This document shows positions 1 to 11,836 of a DNA stretch of 64,000 nucleotides, piece after piece. The position numbers and the translations under genes are program-made. The notes under the pieces were generated by a model. The model was not told where the DNA came from. It ran no database searches and worked only from the letters and a program-made list of their open reading frames with translations. The stretch covers positions 12,894,501 through 12,958,500 of the forward strand of contig NC_069367.1 of NCBI RefSeq assembly GCF_021730395.1, given 5' to 3'. This stretch comes from Mercenaria mercenaria. Lineage: Eukaryota > Mollusca > Bivalvia > Venerida > Veneridae. Position 1 is the first letter of the stretch. Each line of letters opens with the position of its first letter.

Positions 1-3000
1 GGTTAACGGAATTTCTAAACTTTTTTGGGTCCTTATAAAAAAGAGTTAATTTTTTTAATGTAAATACTAGCAATGATTTAATCTTTACTCGTTTTTACTC
101 ATATTTTTTTCCGTTTTGTTTGTGGGAAAGATAAAACGTAGGATAGTATAAAAACAATTGAATACCTTTCTACCCCCATTACGTCCGGGGTGGGAAATAA
201 ATTAATGAACGTTTTCAATCGTTTAAAAAGAAAGGGAAATTTTTTGGAAAAAAGTAAACATTTTTTTTTTAAGCGCTTTTTTTGAAACTTCCGAAAACTA
301 TTTTTCTTTTCTTTGTAACAGTGAACTTTTAAAATGTGGATAAAAAATCAAAAATTTCTTCAAATAATTTGGGGAAAAAAAAAAAGGAAAAAAATTTTCT
401 TTTTTATTTTTCTAGTTTGATTAAAAAAAAAAAGTTTATTTTAGGGGCAAGTTAATTCATGAACAAAGTTAACAGTTTTTGTTGTTTTTTTTTTTTTAAA
501 TATGATTTTAAACCCCGGAAATGTTTCCCCGCCCGTAAAAGTATTTAATGCTTTTTTACATGCTGGGATTAATTTTTAATGAAAACGGAAAAAATTTTAA
601 AGTGAAACGGGAAAACGCATTTTCCCCAAATTTTTAACAAATAATTTACAAAATTTTTATTTGAACCCGACAAAGGATTTTAAAAAAATTTTATCTTTTT
701 CTTTTTTTTTTCTTTTTTTTTTTTGGAAAACAAATTTACAAGTATGCTTTTAAGCAAACTCCAAAAACGTTTTTTTCCGTATTTATTTTTTCTTTTTTAA
801 CATCATAAAAAGAAGCTGAAAAATGGTCGGAAATTTTAAATTTAAAACGGATGAATAGGGGCCTTATCTAAGCGTTGATTGTATGAACAGTTGAACCAAT
901 GAAAACCCCTCGGTTTAAAAACATAAAAATTTTTAGAATAAACCAGTACACAAAAGAAATATTTTTGGAGAAACAGTGGGCGGGAAATAAGTTAAACAAA
1001 ATTTTAAAAAATTTTTTACGACCACCGAAATATTTACCAAAACATGGGTCATGTTAAAAGTTTAAAATAAACCCCTTAACTTTTGGATTTTTAGCGTTGG
1101 GACATTTGAAACCTTAAATTTTTTATTTATACCGTTTTCATTTTATCAAGTTTTACATATTACCTTAAAAATGGGAGTTTTTCTTACAAAATTAAACCAT
1201 AAAATTTTCCCCTAAGAAAAACCGAAAAGGATTCTTTGTTGCTAAACTAAAAACTTGTGATTATAGTGCCCCTTTTTGGAATTCCTGTTACGAATGCTTT
1301 TAGAATAAAAAAATTTCTTATTTATTTCCGTTTTTTCTTTTTAACAATTCAGCAGTTAAATTTTTTTTTCTGATTATTTACTTGGGACTAATTCCCAGGG
1401 TCTTCTCCCACAGGGTCAGAGGTTTTTCAAAGGATAACAAATTTTTCCCTTTTTCTTGACCCACCGCCCTTTTTGTTTTTTAAGGAATTTTCTAATTCGG
1501 TGTAGGGCCCCCAACCGACAGCTTATGAAATCTTTCTACTTGTACGTGGGAAAAAATTTTGTTTTCCAAATTATTGAAGCAGTGGGAAAGTGTTTCAAGG
1601 CCCTTTTTAAAGGATTTCATAGGGTTTTTAATTTTCCCATGATCCTTTGACCGTGAAAAGAATTTGCTTGAATTTTTAGTTTTAATTTTTTTCTTTACGT
1701 AAAGAAAAAATGCCAGAATTTTAAAATTTTTTTTCTAAAGGGGATTGTAAAAATGGTTTTGGAAAAGCTTAGAAATGGTATTTCCTTTTAAAACAAACGT
1801 TTTGAAAAATTTATACAACGGTTAGGAGTTAGTCAAATTGAACATTTGCGAAACAAAATTTCGGGTTAAATAAAAAGCATGATATTGGTCCAACATTTAA
1901 CGAAACGGTAAGAGGCAAATAGAGGCAAGCAATACCAAAAAAATTCTTAAAAACTTTTCTTATTATCTACTGCTTGAGGACCTTTTAAAAATACAAGTGG
2001 GTTTGTTTCAACGGCAAAAGGGGGACTTTTTTTTCGGAATTTTTTTCTCATCAGTTTCTATTAAAAAAATGGAAACCCCTAAATGAAAATGTATTTTACT
2101 TTACTTTTTTCTCATTTCCCCTGGATCATGCAAATGAGGGCCATTTTTATAAAAAACTAGGAGGAAGGTTCAACGGCAAAATTAACTTTTTATTGGGTTT
2201 TTTTTCTCTTCGTTCCTTTTAAAAAAATATCCGAAAATTAAATGTATTGGCTTCCTTTGGGCCCGTAAAAAAGCTTAATTTTATTTTTCTCCAACTGCTT
2301 TATTTTTAAAAATTTTAAGGAAAAAAAAAACAATAATAAATTTTTATTAGCAGTATGTTTTAATTTTCTTGAAATCCCCAAAATTTTCGAATTAAACCAT
2401 GGCAATTTAAATACCATTAACCCCATACCTTCAATACTTCCCCCCGTAAAAAGGGGGGGGAAAAGAAATAACCCGACTAAAAAATTTTTTAAGGGATTCA
2501 AATAACTCGTTCCTTCTGGAAATTTCATAAATAAAAATTTTATATTTTTATTTTTTAAAATTTTTCCCAAAAATTTTAATTGATTTTTTTCCTTAATTCA
2601 TTATATTAATTTCTCTTATTTTCTTTTGTCTATTGGGGCCTTGCTTTCTTATCAGAAATAAGGTTTTTTTCACAAACCAAACTTTGTAACGATTGGGTAC
2701 GGGTTGCGGTTTAAATTTTAAAAAAGTAAAATGAAAAAATGAAGATTCGTTCAAATGTTTAAATTTTGATTAAAAGATTTTTGATTTTACCAGATTATTT
2801 GTTTGGACCCCGACATCAAGCTTTCTTTAAAATAAATAATTTGCATGAAAATAGATATGGATCTTTATCTAAAAACTAAATTTTTTTCACTAATTATTTA
2901 AAGGGGAATCCCGAAAAACCCTTACAAATTTGACACGTCCCAGTTCTTTTACGAGATCCGGGGTTAAAGACCCGTTTATCCCAAAAAGTACATTTATTGG
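1..3000. other. AT-rich, homopolymer-laden stretch with no gene
   Basis: No coding exon, RNA gene or recognisable repeat could be read here. Runs of four or more identical bases are far denser than in the rest of the window and include runs of G and C as well as A and T, for example around 2,440-2,465. Open frames here are short, Phe/Lys-rich and look like consequences of base composition. The texture changes abruptly at about 3,000 into clean tandem repeat. Either this is a genuinely unusual low-complexity region or, more likely, an assembly edge with poor consensus quality. Confidence 0.6.
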
Positions 3001-3009
3001 TTAAAAATT

Positions 3010-4211
3010 TTTGGACGCGCCAGGGGCAATGGGCCCCTTTCACCTGATAATATCTAGGTCAAGTTCGAAACTGGGTCACGTGCCATCAAAAACTAGGTCA
3101 GTAGGTCAAATAATAGAAAAACATTGTGACCTCTCTAGAGGCCATATTTTTCATTGGATCTGTATGAAAGTTGGTCTGAAAGTTTATCTTGATGACATCT
3201 AGGTCGAGTTCGAAACTGGGTCAGCTGCGGTCAAAAACTAGGTCATTACGTCTAAAAAAAGAAAAACCTTGTGACCTCTCTAGAGGCCATACTTTTGAAT
3301 GGATCTTCATGAAAATTAGTCAGAATATTCACCTTGATGATGTCTAGGTCAAGTTCGAAACTGGGTCACGTGCCATCAGAAACTAGGTCAGTAGGTCAAA
3401 TACTAAAAAAACCTTGTGACCTCTCTAGAGGCCATATTTTTCATGGGATCTGTATGAAGGTTAGTCTGAATGTTCATCTTGATGATATCTAGGTCAAGTT
3501 CGAAACTGGGTCAGCTGTGGTTAAAAACTAGGTCAGTAGGTCTAAAAATACAAAAACCTTGTGACCTCTCTAGATGCCATATTGTTCACAAGATCTTCAT
3601 GAAAATTGGTCTGAATGTTCACCTTAATGATATCTAGGTCAAGTTCGAAACTAGGTCACGTGCCATCAGGAACTAGGTCAGTAGGTCAAATAATAGAAAA
3701 ACATTGTGACCTCTCTAGAGGCCATATTTTTCATGGGATCTGTATGAAAGTTGGTCTGAATGTTCATCTTGATGATATCTAGGTCAAGTTCGAAACTTGG
3801 TTAGCTGCGGTCAAAAACTAGGTCATTAGGTCTAAAAATAGAAAAACCTTGTGACCTCTCTGGAGGCTATACGTTTGAATAGATCTTCATGAAAATTGGT
3901 CAGAATGTTCATCTTGATGATATCTAGGTCAAATTTGAAACTGGGTCACGTGCCGTCAATAACTAGGTCAGTAGGTCAAATAATGAAAAAACCTTGTGAC
4001 CTCTCTAGAGGCCATATTTTTCATGGGATCTGTATGAAAGTTGGTCAGAATGTTCATCTTGATGATATCTAGGTCAGGCTAAAAACTGGGTCACATGAGG
4101 TCAAAAACTGGGTCACTATGTCAAATAATAGAAAAAAATGACGTCATACTCAGTTCAAAACTGGGTCATGTTGGGACAGGTGAGCGATTCAGGACCATCA
4201 TGGTCCTCTTG
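3010..4211 (+). mobile_element. Helentron/HINE-like tandem-core element, 145-bp units
   Basis: Eight tandem units start at ATCTAGG positions 3052, 3197, 3342 (here GTCTAGG), 3487, 3632, 3777, 3922 and 4067, each exactly 145 bp apart. Two unit types alternate: type A carries a CACGTGCC-like block and type B a CAGCTGCGG-like block, so the true period is 290 bp. The 3' end has CAGGTGAGC, then a hairpin (AGGACCATCATGGTCCT), then CTCTTG at 4206-4211. The 5' end is lost in the poor-quality stretch to the left. No coding capacity. The architecture matches the non-autonomous, satellite-bearing elements (pearl/HINE type) known from bivalves. Confidence 0.75.
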
Positions 4212-4542
4212 TTTCTTTACACAATGTGAATCAATGAAAAGCAGACTCTTACCAGACTCTTTTATTTCGCTCGGTTTGCAGTATTTTATCGAATTTACGC
4301 ATGTTTTCGGGTATAACGGGTCGTTAAATTCATTTTTCTAATAAGGGTTTAGGTTATAGTGTAGAAATTCACCGTAATTCGGTCGAAAATGTGCCTTCGT
4401 GGTGTTGTTAAAAGTAGTATACATAAAAAATACTTACTTTTTTTATTTTTGGCACTTTTGCGTGTAAAATGGGGGCTTATTTCTTTCGCAGAATGTATTT
4501 TCAGTAAAATAAGACGCGTTTCAGGTTAAATATCGCGTGTAT

Positions 4543-4704
4543 ATGGCAAATGATGAGAGAAAACGAAAGATGGGTCGTTTACTTCGCGACGCCGTCAACA
4601 ACGCGATTCGAGAAAGGGTCAGTGGCTTCAATCTGGCGGCATTCCACCACAAATCTGTCTACATCACCTTTTCTTTTCATAGTTTGACGGCTGATTATTT
4701 GTAG
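4543..4704 (+). CDS. Possible 53-residue small ORF or first exon
   Basis: An ATG at 4543 opens a 53-codon frame ending in TAG at 4702-4704. The N-terminus is basic (MANDERKRKMGRLLRDAV) and could form a charged helix; the surrounding 100 bp are richer in CG than the neighbourhood. No family is recognised and no Kozak or poly(A) context decides the matter. It could equally be a 5' exon or chance. The rest of 4,212-5,040 shows no repeat or gene. Confidence 0.2.
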   Translation: MANDERKRKMGRLLRDAVNNAIRERVSGFNLAAFHHKSVYITFSFHSLTADYL

Positions 4705-5040
4705 TTTACTATATATATATGGGTTTCTATGAGTTGAAGTTCTAGAAAGTATAGTACATGGATCTAAACTATGGCGAATTTACACTAGAACCCTGGTATA
4801 AAACCTTTACAGTTCAAGACGACATTCAGCACGATTTTAGGTGTCATGACAATAAATGTGTAGAGAAAGTAAAATCCCGAATGATTTAACGGTTGTGCAC
4901 CTCGGAGTGGGGTAGGAGGAGTTATATTTTGATAGGATTGTCAGAGTCAATATTCAACAAGCTCTGAAAGACCTATTCATATATTGTTGACCTATTCATA
5001 TTCTGTCAGTGTTTTAGTATCTAGATATATATGATATAAT

Positions 5041-5283
5041 TATGAGCACCATGAGAAAACCAACATAGTGACTTTACGACCAGCATGGATCCAGACCAGC
5101 CTGCGCATCCGCGCAGTCTTGTCAGGATCCATGCTGTTCGCTAACTGTTTCTCTAATTGCAATAGGCTTTGAAAGCGAACAACATGGATCCTGACAAGAC
5201 TGCGCGGATGCGCATGCTGGTCTGGATCCATGCTGGTCGCAAAGCCACTTATAATGTTTGTTTTCTCATGGCGCGGCTCATAT
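5041..5283. mobile_element. Palindromic MITE copy 1
   Basis: Almost the whole 243 bp is an imperfect inverted repeat. The left arm has CCATGAGAAAACCAACATAG and GACCAGCATGGATCCAGACC; the right arm is the reverse complement, ending in TTTTCTCATGGCGCGGCTCA. The same element recurs at 20.75, 41.72, 43.55 and 50.44 kb. Too short to encode a transposase. The open frame across it is an artefact of the palindrome. Confidence 0.9.
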
Positions 5284-7798
5284 AGAGTAGAACATATATT
5301 TTGAGGGGGTCTCAGGCGTCATTTTGATTCATTGTGCTGTTGGTGGAATCCAGACATTTGAATTGAAAAGACTGGCTGGCAGATAGGTTGCTTTTTACAG
5401 TAATGGAGACCCATTATTAAAAAAATCTTATAGTCCAAAGGTCGTGTACAGAAAATTTAAAGACATTCTCTCCTCCAGAACTTACTCTTTGGTACGCTTT
5501 CAAAAAATCGAAAATGAATGTACTATCGTATTGCATACATGCCCTTGATACATTAAAACAACTTGCTTGAATTGAAGCTGGCAATATTCATATAGACACC
5601 TTAGTTAAAATGTTAAGTTATTGCCAATTTTGGCTAACTGTGTTTAACTTTCATTGATTCACATGCTATACTTAAATTTCAAGTGTGTTAAATTTCCTTA
5701 GCATTTCATTCAAAATACATTTTAAGTAATACATCAGTTGTATTTTTTTCCTGGAGCAATCTGTTATTCTCGTGCAATTAAACCAATTAACAAATAAACT
5801 GACCTAATGTTCATCTCAATGTCAAAAGCTGACCTTGGAGAAGGGTGTTGGTAATTTGATAGGGCTATTTAAGCCAATCTACAGATGCTATCTGTAACTC
5901 TCTGGAATTCCATGTTGTTATAACTTCGCGCTCTGATCTGAAATTCTGTGAGAGACAATTTAGTAGGAGTAGTAGCCTGGCTCCCTGGCTGCATGGTTAT
6001 TTTTTATATAAATACTGCAAGCAAAATAAGAAAATCTTAAGCCTCTAAAATAGCACATTTTTATCTGAAGGCTGAACCATACCTATGTTTGGAGCCAGGG
6101 GCAATGAAAATGTCAATGTCAAAACAACCTGCTGAAGTTACTTTCCTCTTAATGAATAAACATATATATGTAAATAAGAACAAACATAGGGAAGGGACAG
6201 GAGCCAGTCTATAGGAGTACCTACATTTTAGCCGTCCTGGGACAAAGTGAGCTCTAACCGTCATAAATCATGTCAATTGAAGAGTATTTATGTACACAAA
6301 CCTGGGAAAGACGGCAAGGTTGATCAATATCCTGCAATTTAAAGCCTGCTTCCGGCGATGATTTAGGATCAAAGTTACACACTTATATACTAGATTAATG
6401 GAAATAAATAACGCGCACTCAAACTTCAACGTAATAGTGTGAAAATGAAATAATTTGGATACAAGGTGAGGTATAAAAATGTTAAAAATTCATGTAATTT
6501 TTCTAAAATATTTTGAGTTTGAAATGTTATTGTATTACAATACGTTTTATTTTGTGTCGTGCTACTGTGAATTAACGTCATTCAAATCTGGTAAGTATAA
6601 AAGCAAATCAACTTAATTTTTGTTGAACAAGTATTAGGACATATTTATTTATTCAGTATTCTAGAAATTACCAGTAATATGAGTCCATTGTACCACTTAT
6701 AAGTAATACATGTATTCTGTAGAGACGTTTGACAATACTGTACATTTATATTATGTTGTCTAGGTTTTCAAAATCAGAAACGAAGCAAGAAGAACTTTTC
6801 TGAGGCTTAAGTGTTGAAGTTCAGTTGTGATTGTCATGCCCTAGGATATGCTAATGGATTGATGGAGAAGTATATTGATTCTTTTTCATTGCACTTTTTA
6901 AAAAAAAAATACAAATATTTCATTTTCTACAGATTTTTATGACATGTGTTTAACGAGTAAATTTAGTAGTTCTGAAACTTATTAATTCTCGCTGCTTACA
7001 TTTTATTTTATTTCTGGTTTTGAACAATATTATACCTAAAGCGATTACTTTACTAAATACACACATTATTAATACTTATCACAAAACACCTAACTTTATT
7101 TCCAGCTCATAAATCAGCTATTGCGTTTCCCACACATATTTTACTTGAGTCTGAAAATTATTTAATATTACATGGTCATTTATTTTTTCTGCGAAATGTG
7201 TATTTTTCAAATTTGTTATTTGCAGTCTGCACTGTATATTTGTTTGATATTTTTTTGCCGTTTTCAACAGTATTTCAAATTAGTAGAACTTCACATATAA
7301 GTTTGATTTTATTTTTAAACTTTCCTAGTCAAGTTTCTATTTAAAAAATAAAAAACAACTAAAAATGAAAAATTACATAAGAGACTATCGAATTCTTTTA
7401 CTCGGCCCGCCACTTTGTAGACATTTAATTGATTATTCTGAATGGCTGCAGTTGTTCAAATAGGAAATTTCGCGCCAATGTCTGTTTTCCGTTTATTTTT
7501 TAAAAGGTTGCGCGTTTTTTTTTCAGGAACCAATGGATTCAGATACAGAAAGTAACATGGTAGACATGTACATATTTAAAGCAAGTGGAAACCTTTAAAG
7601 TAAGTAAAATATGTTATATATCTTTATTTCTTTTTTAAATAGTTGGAATGTTTGGACAAAAGGTTATATAATTTCATAATACTTTAAGTTATTACCTTGG
7701 CGTGTAGAAATGTACATAAATTCTAGATACAATCAATTATGTCTTAAAGACAACATCTCAACACAAACAGGCTCTATAAAGACCGTCGTTTTTTTGTT

Positions 7799-7833
<35 letters not shown>

Positions 7834-8110
7834 ACAAAATGTATTTTACCTGTCAAAAAAAGAATTCTCATGAGTGAAATTTACATTTCTTTTTAGATTA
7901 TTATATGTTAGTAGAAGTGCACCATATGATGTAAGACCTTTTCTTTTGATAATACAAAGAAAATTCTATAGCACAACTGACATACTTAATACTTGTTTAG
8001 CAATGCACGTAAATTTAACGAAAACGTCAGTATTTAAAATATCGGTATGTTTAAATATGCACTCCTCAGAAGAGCTGATTTTCATACGTGTGTATTTTTA
8101 TATTGTTTTT
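5284..8110. other. Gene-poor AT-rich interval
   Basis: No recognisable repeat family. A possible 5' exon lies at 7,528-7,596 (acceptor after a long pyrimidine run, strong GTAAGT donor) but all frames through it have stops, so it would be non-coding or false. A pure poly(T) tract is at 7,799-7,829. I see nothing else that I can support. Confidence 0.4.
7799..7829. repeat. Poly(T) tract
   Basis: Uninterrupted run of about 31 T. No retroposon body is visible beside it. Length may be uncertain in the assembly. Confidence 0.9.
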
Positions 8111-8112
8111 AG

Positions 8113-8223
8113 AGAACGAACAACTAAACTAAGAATTATGTGCACATCACAGGATATTGACGTCAATGGAAACAAAATGTTTGTACTAGTTGATCGCAGG
8201 AATATTGATGAAAAAGTTAAAAG
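8113..8223 (+). CDS. Candidate internal exon, unknown product
   Basis: A 111-nt segment bounded by a good acceptor (TTGTTTTTAG) and a donor (AAAAG|GTATGG), with phase 2 at both ends. It encodes a balanced soluble-looking peptide containing KLRIMCTSQDIDVNGNKMF and LVDRRNIDEKVK, unlike the compositionally skewed frames around it. The surrounding open frame (7,874-8,251) extends further in both directions but the flanks look intronic. I recognise no domain, and no flanking exon with matching phase was convincing. A segment at 9,061-9,104 after a TTTACAG acceptor could close the frame. Confidence 0.25.
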
Positions 8224-8837
8224 GTATGGATATAACGATAGATCATTCTAAATTACATTATTACAACTTGTAACTACATGTACGTTAATATCATGAAACC
8301 CTAATTCATAATGATATTGTATAAACATTTGTTGAGATTTGTCTAGATACGAGAGGAAAATGAAAGCAGTTTAAAGGAATAAAACAAGTTTTAAAATTAG
8401 CGGTTAATTTATGTTAGAAATGGAAAAAAAAGAAAGAATGACTAGAATGTTGAATTAAAATCTAACAACTCACAATGAACTTACTGCAACTTTTAAGCGA
8501 ATTCAAATGCCAGATACTTTTAATATAATTTTCTTATAAATAAGATATTTCTTATCTTAATTCACCTGGAAATAAGTAGTTAATTTGTTTTTCAATGTAA
8601 TTTCGATAACAGGATTAGGTACGTTTATTGGGAATGGACATTATGTTTGGTGCATTCCTTGTTGTAATAACTGGTTTTAATTATGGGGAGCTTATAAAGG
8701 CAGAAAAAAAGAGGTGATCAAAATTGTAAACATTAATGTAACAGTAATTAGTGATATGTAATATGGAAGTAATATGGTTACTGCTTCCGCTAACCACCCC
8801 CGGTCCGTCTTATGACTTGATCTAAATGTTTTGCTGT

Positions 8838-8990
8838 TAGCTGGCTCTTTCAGTAGGTAGAGCGCAGATTCAGGATAAGCAGGGTGGTCCGTTCGATCCC
8901 AAGGTGAGAGAGGTATATGTTCATCGGAGTAATTTGATAAAAGACAGTAGGGTTGGTAAAATGTAAAATCTGTCTCCTGCAGCTCTATAT
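8838..8990 (+). repeat. tRNA-headed SINE-like sequence
   Basis: A-box-like GTAGGTAGAGCG and B-box-like GTTCGATCCCA are spaced as in a tRNA, but the stems do not close into a functional cloverleaf. A TTGATAAAAGACAG stretch follows, similar to the body of the SINE at 61.75 kb. A decayed tRNA-derived SINE is the best reading. Confidence 0.5.
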
Positions 8991-9225
8991 AGACCGGAAA
9001 CTATATCTTTTAGTTGTTAATAGTAACCTTAGAACAAATGTTACATAAATGTATTTACAGACATTCAGTGATAGGGATGAAGTGGAGGCCTTATCAATAA
9101 ACAAAGAGTCCCCAGTTCAGGAAATGGTACAGCGCTGAGAGTATTTTTAAAGTTAAGAAAGGTTGGTAATTGTTATTGCATTAATTCATTTCTTATTGCT
9201 TGAATCTGTGAAATATCCGCATTTT

Positions 9226-10740
9226 AGCTCACCTGTCACGAAGTGACAAGATGAGCTTGTGTGGTCGCCTGGCGTCCGTCAGTCCGTCCGTCCGTGCGTA
9301 AACTTTGCTTGTGACCACTCTAGAGGTTACATTTTTCAATGGATCTTCATGAAAGTTGATCAAAATGTTTATCTTGGTGATATCTAGGTCAAGTTTGAAA
9401 CTGGGTCAACTGGGGTAAAAACTAGGTCAGTAGGTCTAAAAACAGGAAAACGTTGTGACCTCTCTAGAGGCCATACTTTTAAATGGATCTCCATAAAAGT
9501 TGGTCAAAATGTTCAACTTGATAATATCTAGGTCACGTTTGAAACTGGGTCACGTGCCATCAAAAACTAGGTTAGTAGGTCAAATAATAGAAAAACCTCG
9601 TGACCTCTATAGAGGAAATATTTTTCATGGGATCTGTATGAAATAAAATTTGGTTGAATGTTCATATCTAAGTCAAGTTTGAAACTGGGTCAACTGCGGT
9701 CAGAAGCTAGGTCATTAGGTCTAAAAATAGAAAAACCTTGTGACCTCTCTTTTCAATGGATCTTCATAAAAGTTGGTCTGAATATTCATCTTTATGATAT
9801 CTAGGTCAAGTTCGAAACTGGGACAACTGCGCTCAAAAACTAAGTCAGTAGGTCTAATAGTAGAAAAACCTTTTGACCTCTATAGAGGTCATATTTTTCA
9901 TGGGATCTGTATGAAATGAAATTTGGTTTGAAAGTTCATCTTAATGATATCTAAGTCTAGTTTGAAACTGGGTCAGACGCGGTCAAAAACTAGGTCAGTA
10001 GGTCTAAAAGTAGAAAAACCTTGTGACCTCCCTAGAGTCCGTACTTTTCAATGGATCTTCACGAAAATTGGTCAGAATGTTTACCTTGATGATATCTAGG
10101 TCAGATTTGAAACTGGGTTGACGTGCCTTCAAAAACTAGGTCAGTAGGTCAAATAATATAAAAACATTGTGACCTCTCTAGAGCCCCGTTTTTTCATGGG
10201 ATCTTTATGAAAGTTGATCAAAATGTTCATCGTAATAATATCTAGGTCAAATTTGAAACTGGGTCAACTGCGGTCAAAAACTAGGTCAGTAGGTCTAAAA
10301 ATAGAAAAACCTTGTGACCTCTCTTTTCAATGGATCTTTATAAAAGTTGGTCTGAATATTCATCTTTATGATATCTAGGTCAAGTTCGAAACTGGGAAAA
10401 CTGCGGTCAAAAACTAGGTCAGTAGGTCTAATAGTAGAAAAACCTTTTGACCACTCTAGAGGCCATATTTTTCAATTGATCTTCATGAAAATTTGTCTGA
10501 ATGATCACCTTGATGATATCCAGATAAAGTTTGAAACTGGATCACATGTAGTCAAAACTAGGTCAGTAGGTATAAAAATAGAAAAATATTGTGACCTCTC
10601 TAGAGGCCATACTTTCATGAGATCTTCATGAAAGTTGGTGAGAATGTTCTCCTTGATAATATCTAGGTCAGGTTCCAAACTGGTTCATGTGCCTTCAAAA
10701 ACTAGGTCATTAGGTTCAATAATAGAAAATCCTTGTTTAA
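9226..10740 (+). mobile_element. Helentron/HINE-like element, older 145-bp array, 3' end lost
   Basis: The 5' end is AGCTCACCTGTCAC, a hairpin with GTGACAAGATGAGC, followed by a run of GTCC/GTGC tetramers. Ten core units of the same family as 3.0-4.2 kb follow (ATCTAGG-like starts near 9382, 9526, 9665, 9799, 9947, 10094, 10240, 10373, 10518 and 10661). Spacing varies from 133 to 148 bp through small indels, so this copy is older than the one at 3 kb. The CAGGTGAGC/hairpin/CTCTTG 3' end is absent. Open frames inside are not coding. Confidence 0.75.
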
Positions 10741-10863
10741 TAAAAAAATGCTGTGATAAATCCAGGATGACAGAAATGTGAAGTCTGCCCGGGTCGCGAA
10801 CCTGAGCTGACCGGCTGCCTGACACATACTCTCTTTAACGTGACTAAGTCCGTACCTCGACCA

Positions 10864-10894
<31 letters not shown>

Positions 10895-11480
10895 GAAATT
10901 GTTAATTCGTCCTTGAATTCCAAAAGAACACAATATTGCAAACGTTGCAAGACTGTCCAAGCAAACATGATAAAGACCCACTTTCTGAGCAAATTGTCAA
11001 AAAGTATGACTTCAGTTAGGGACTCGAACTTTGGACCTACCGACTGGGCTAACTGGCTACTTAACATATATTCTCTCTAAACGTAACGTAACGTAAAGTA
11101 AATCCGCACCGAGAAAATGATATATCGCCGATATTTTATTACAAAAATATATCAAGAATATTTGTTAATCGTGTCATGTTTTCCATAGGAAACTACTAAG
11201 ATTTTTTTTCAATTAAGCTTGGTCATCACGATTGATAGACCATACTTCCTATAATCATGCTGATTCTGTCCAGGCTGTACTATATTAAACTAGTACTTTC
11301 GTGTACTTTCTTTTAAAATTGTTTCTTGTGCTTATCATTTACGGAGAAAACCAAGGCAGTTTTGTTTAACATAATTATTGTTCAAAAAGTGGTTTATATA
11401 CAAAAACAAACAAACAAACACGGGTTGTCATTTTATCTTCATTCTTTATATTTTACAATAAAGCAGTATTATTTTTTCAG
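10741..11480. other. Non-coding interval with poly(C) tract
   Basis: Contains a pure C run of about 29 bases at 10,864-10,892, then AT-rich sequence. The 121-codon minus-strand frame across it reads poly-Gly through the C run and is not supported as a gene. Confidence 0.5.
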
Positions 11481-11520
11481 GTGAAATGTATAAAGTGAGA
11501 TTTCATGAAGATGGTTCCTA
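11481..11520 (+). CDS. Candidate 40-nt micro-exon, unknown product
   Basis: Acceptor TATTTTTTCAG and donor CCTA|GTAAGT bound 40 nt that read, in the phase 1 to phase 2 frame, GEMYKVRFHEDGS. The peptide is reminiscent of a beta-strand pair in Tudor-like folds, but it is far too short to assign. Its entry phase does not fit directly to the candidate exon at 8.1 kb. Confidence 0.2.
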
Positions 11521-11681
11521 GTAAGTCCGGAATATGGCTCGTATTCGAAGAAAAAAATGTGATTGTTTGTAAAAGCAGTTTATATAGTTTGAGCTTTTAA
11601 TCAAAATGTTGTTCTTTCTTTATATTCAACGGATGTGTTTTTGTAGTGCAAGTTAGCATAACCTTAAAAAGAGATGCAGGC

Positions 11682-11836
11682 AAACCTGTGTTAAAGACCA
11701 CCTCTGAACAGAGGCCACCTGACTCTAAAGACCACATGTTTTGTTTCCAGTTTTAACATTTATTTAGCCTGTGACTACCTCCAAATAAAGACCACAATTT
11801 TGCTCTACCTAGTCTTGTCTTTATAGACAGGTTTGA
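11682..11836. mobile_element. Short MITE-like repeat
   Basis: Begins near AAACCTGTGTTAAAGACCAC and ends TTTATAGACAGGTTT, giving terminal inverted AAACCTGT/ACAGGTTT. Internal AGACCACCT motifs recur around 53.73-53.95 kb, where a similar end (TATATACAGGTTTGAC) occurs. No coding capacity. Confidence 0.5.

Noticed and set aside
3052-4211. CRISPR-like regular array
   Set aside because: Units of 145 bp are contiguous with no unique spacers, and the genome is clearly animal.
8838-8912. Functional tRNA gene
   Set aside because: A- and B-box motifs are present but the arms do not pair into a cloverleaf; better explained as a SINE head.
10702-11067. Minus-strand 121-codon frame with a poly-Gly run
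   Set aside because: Depends on the poly(C) tract; no domain or splice context.
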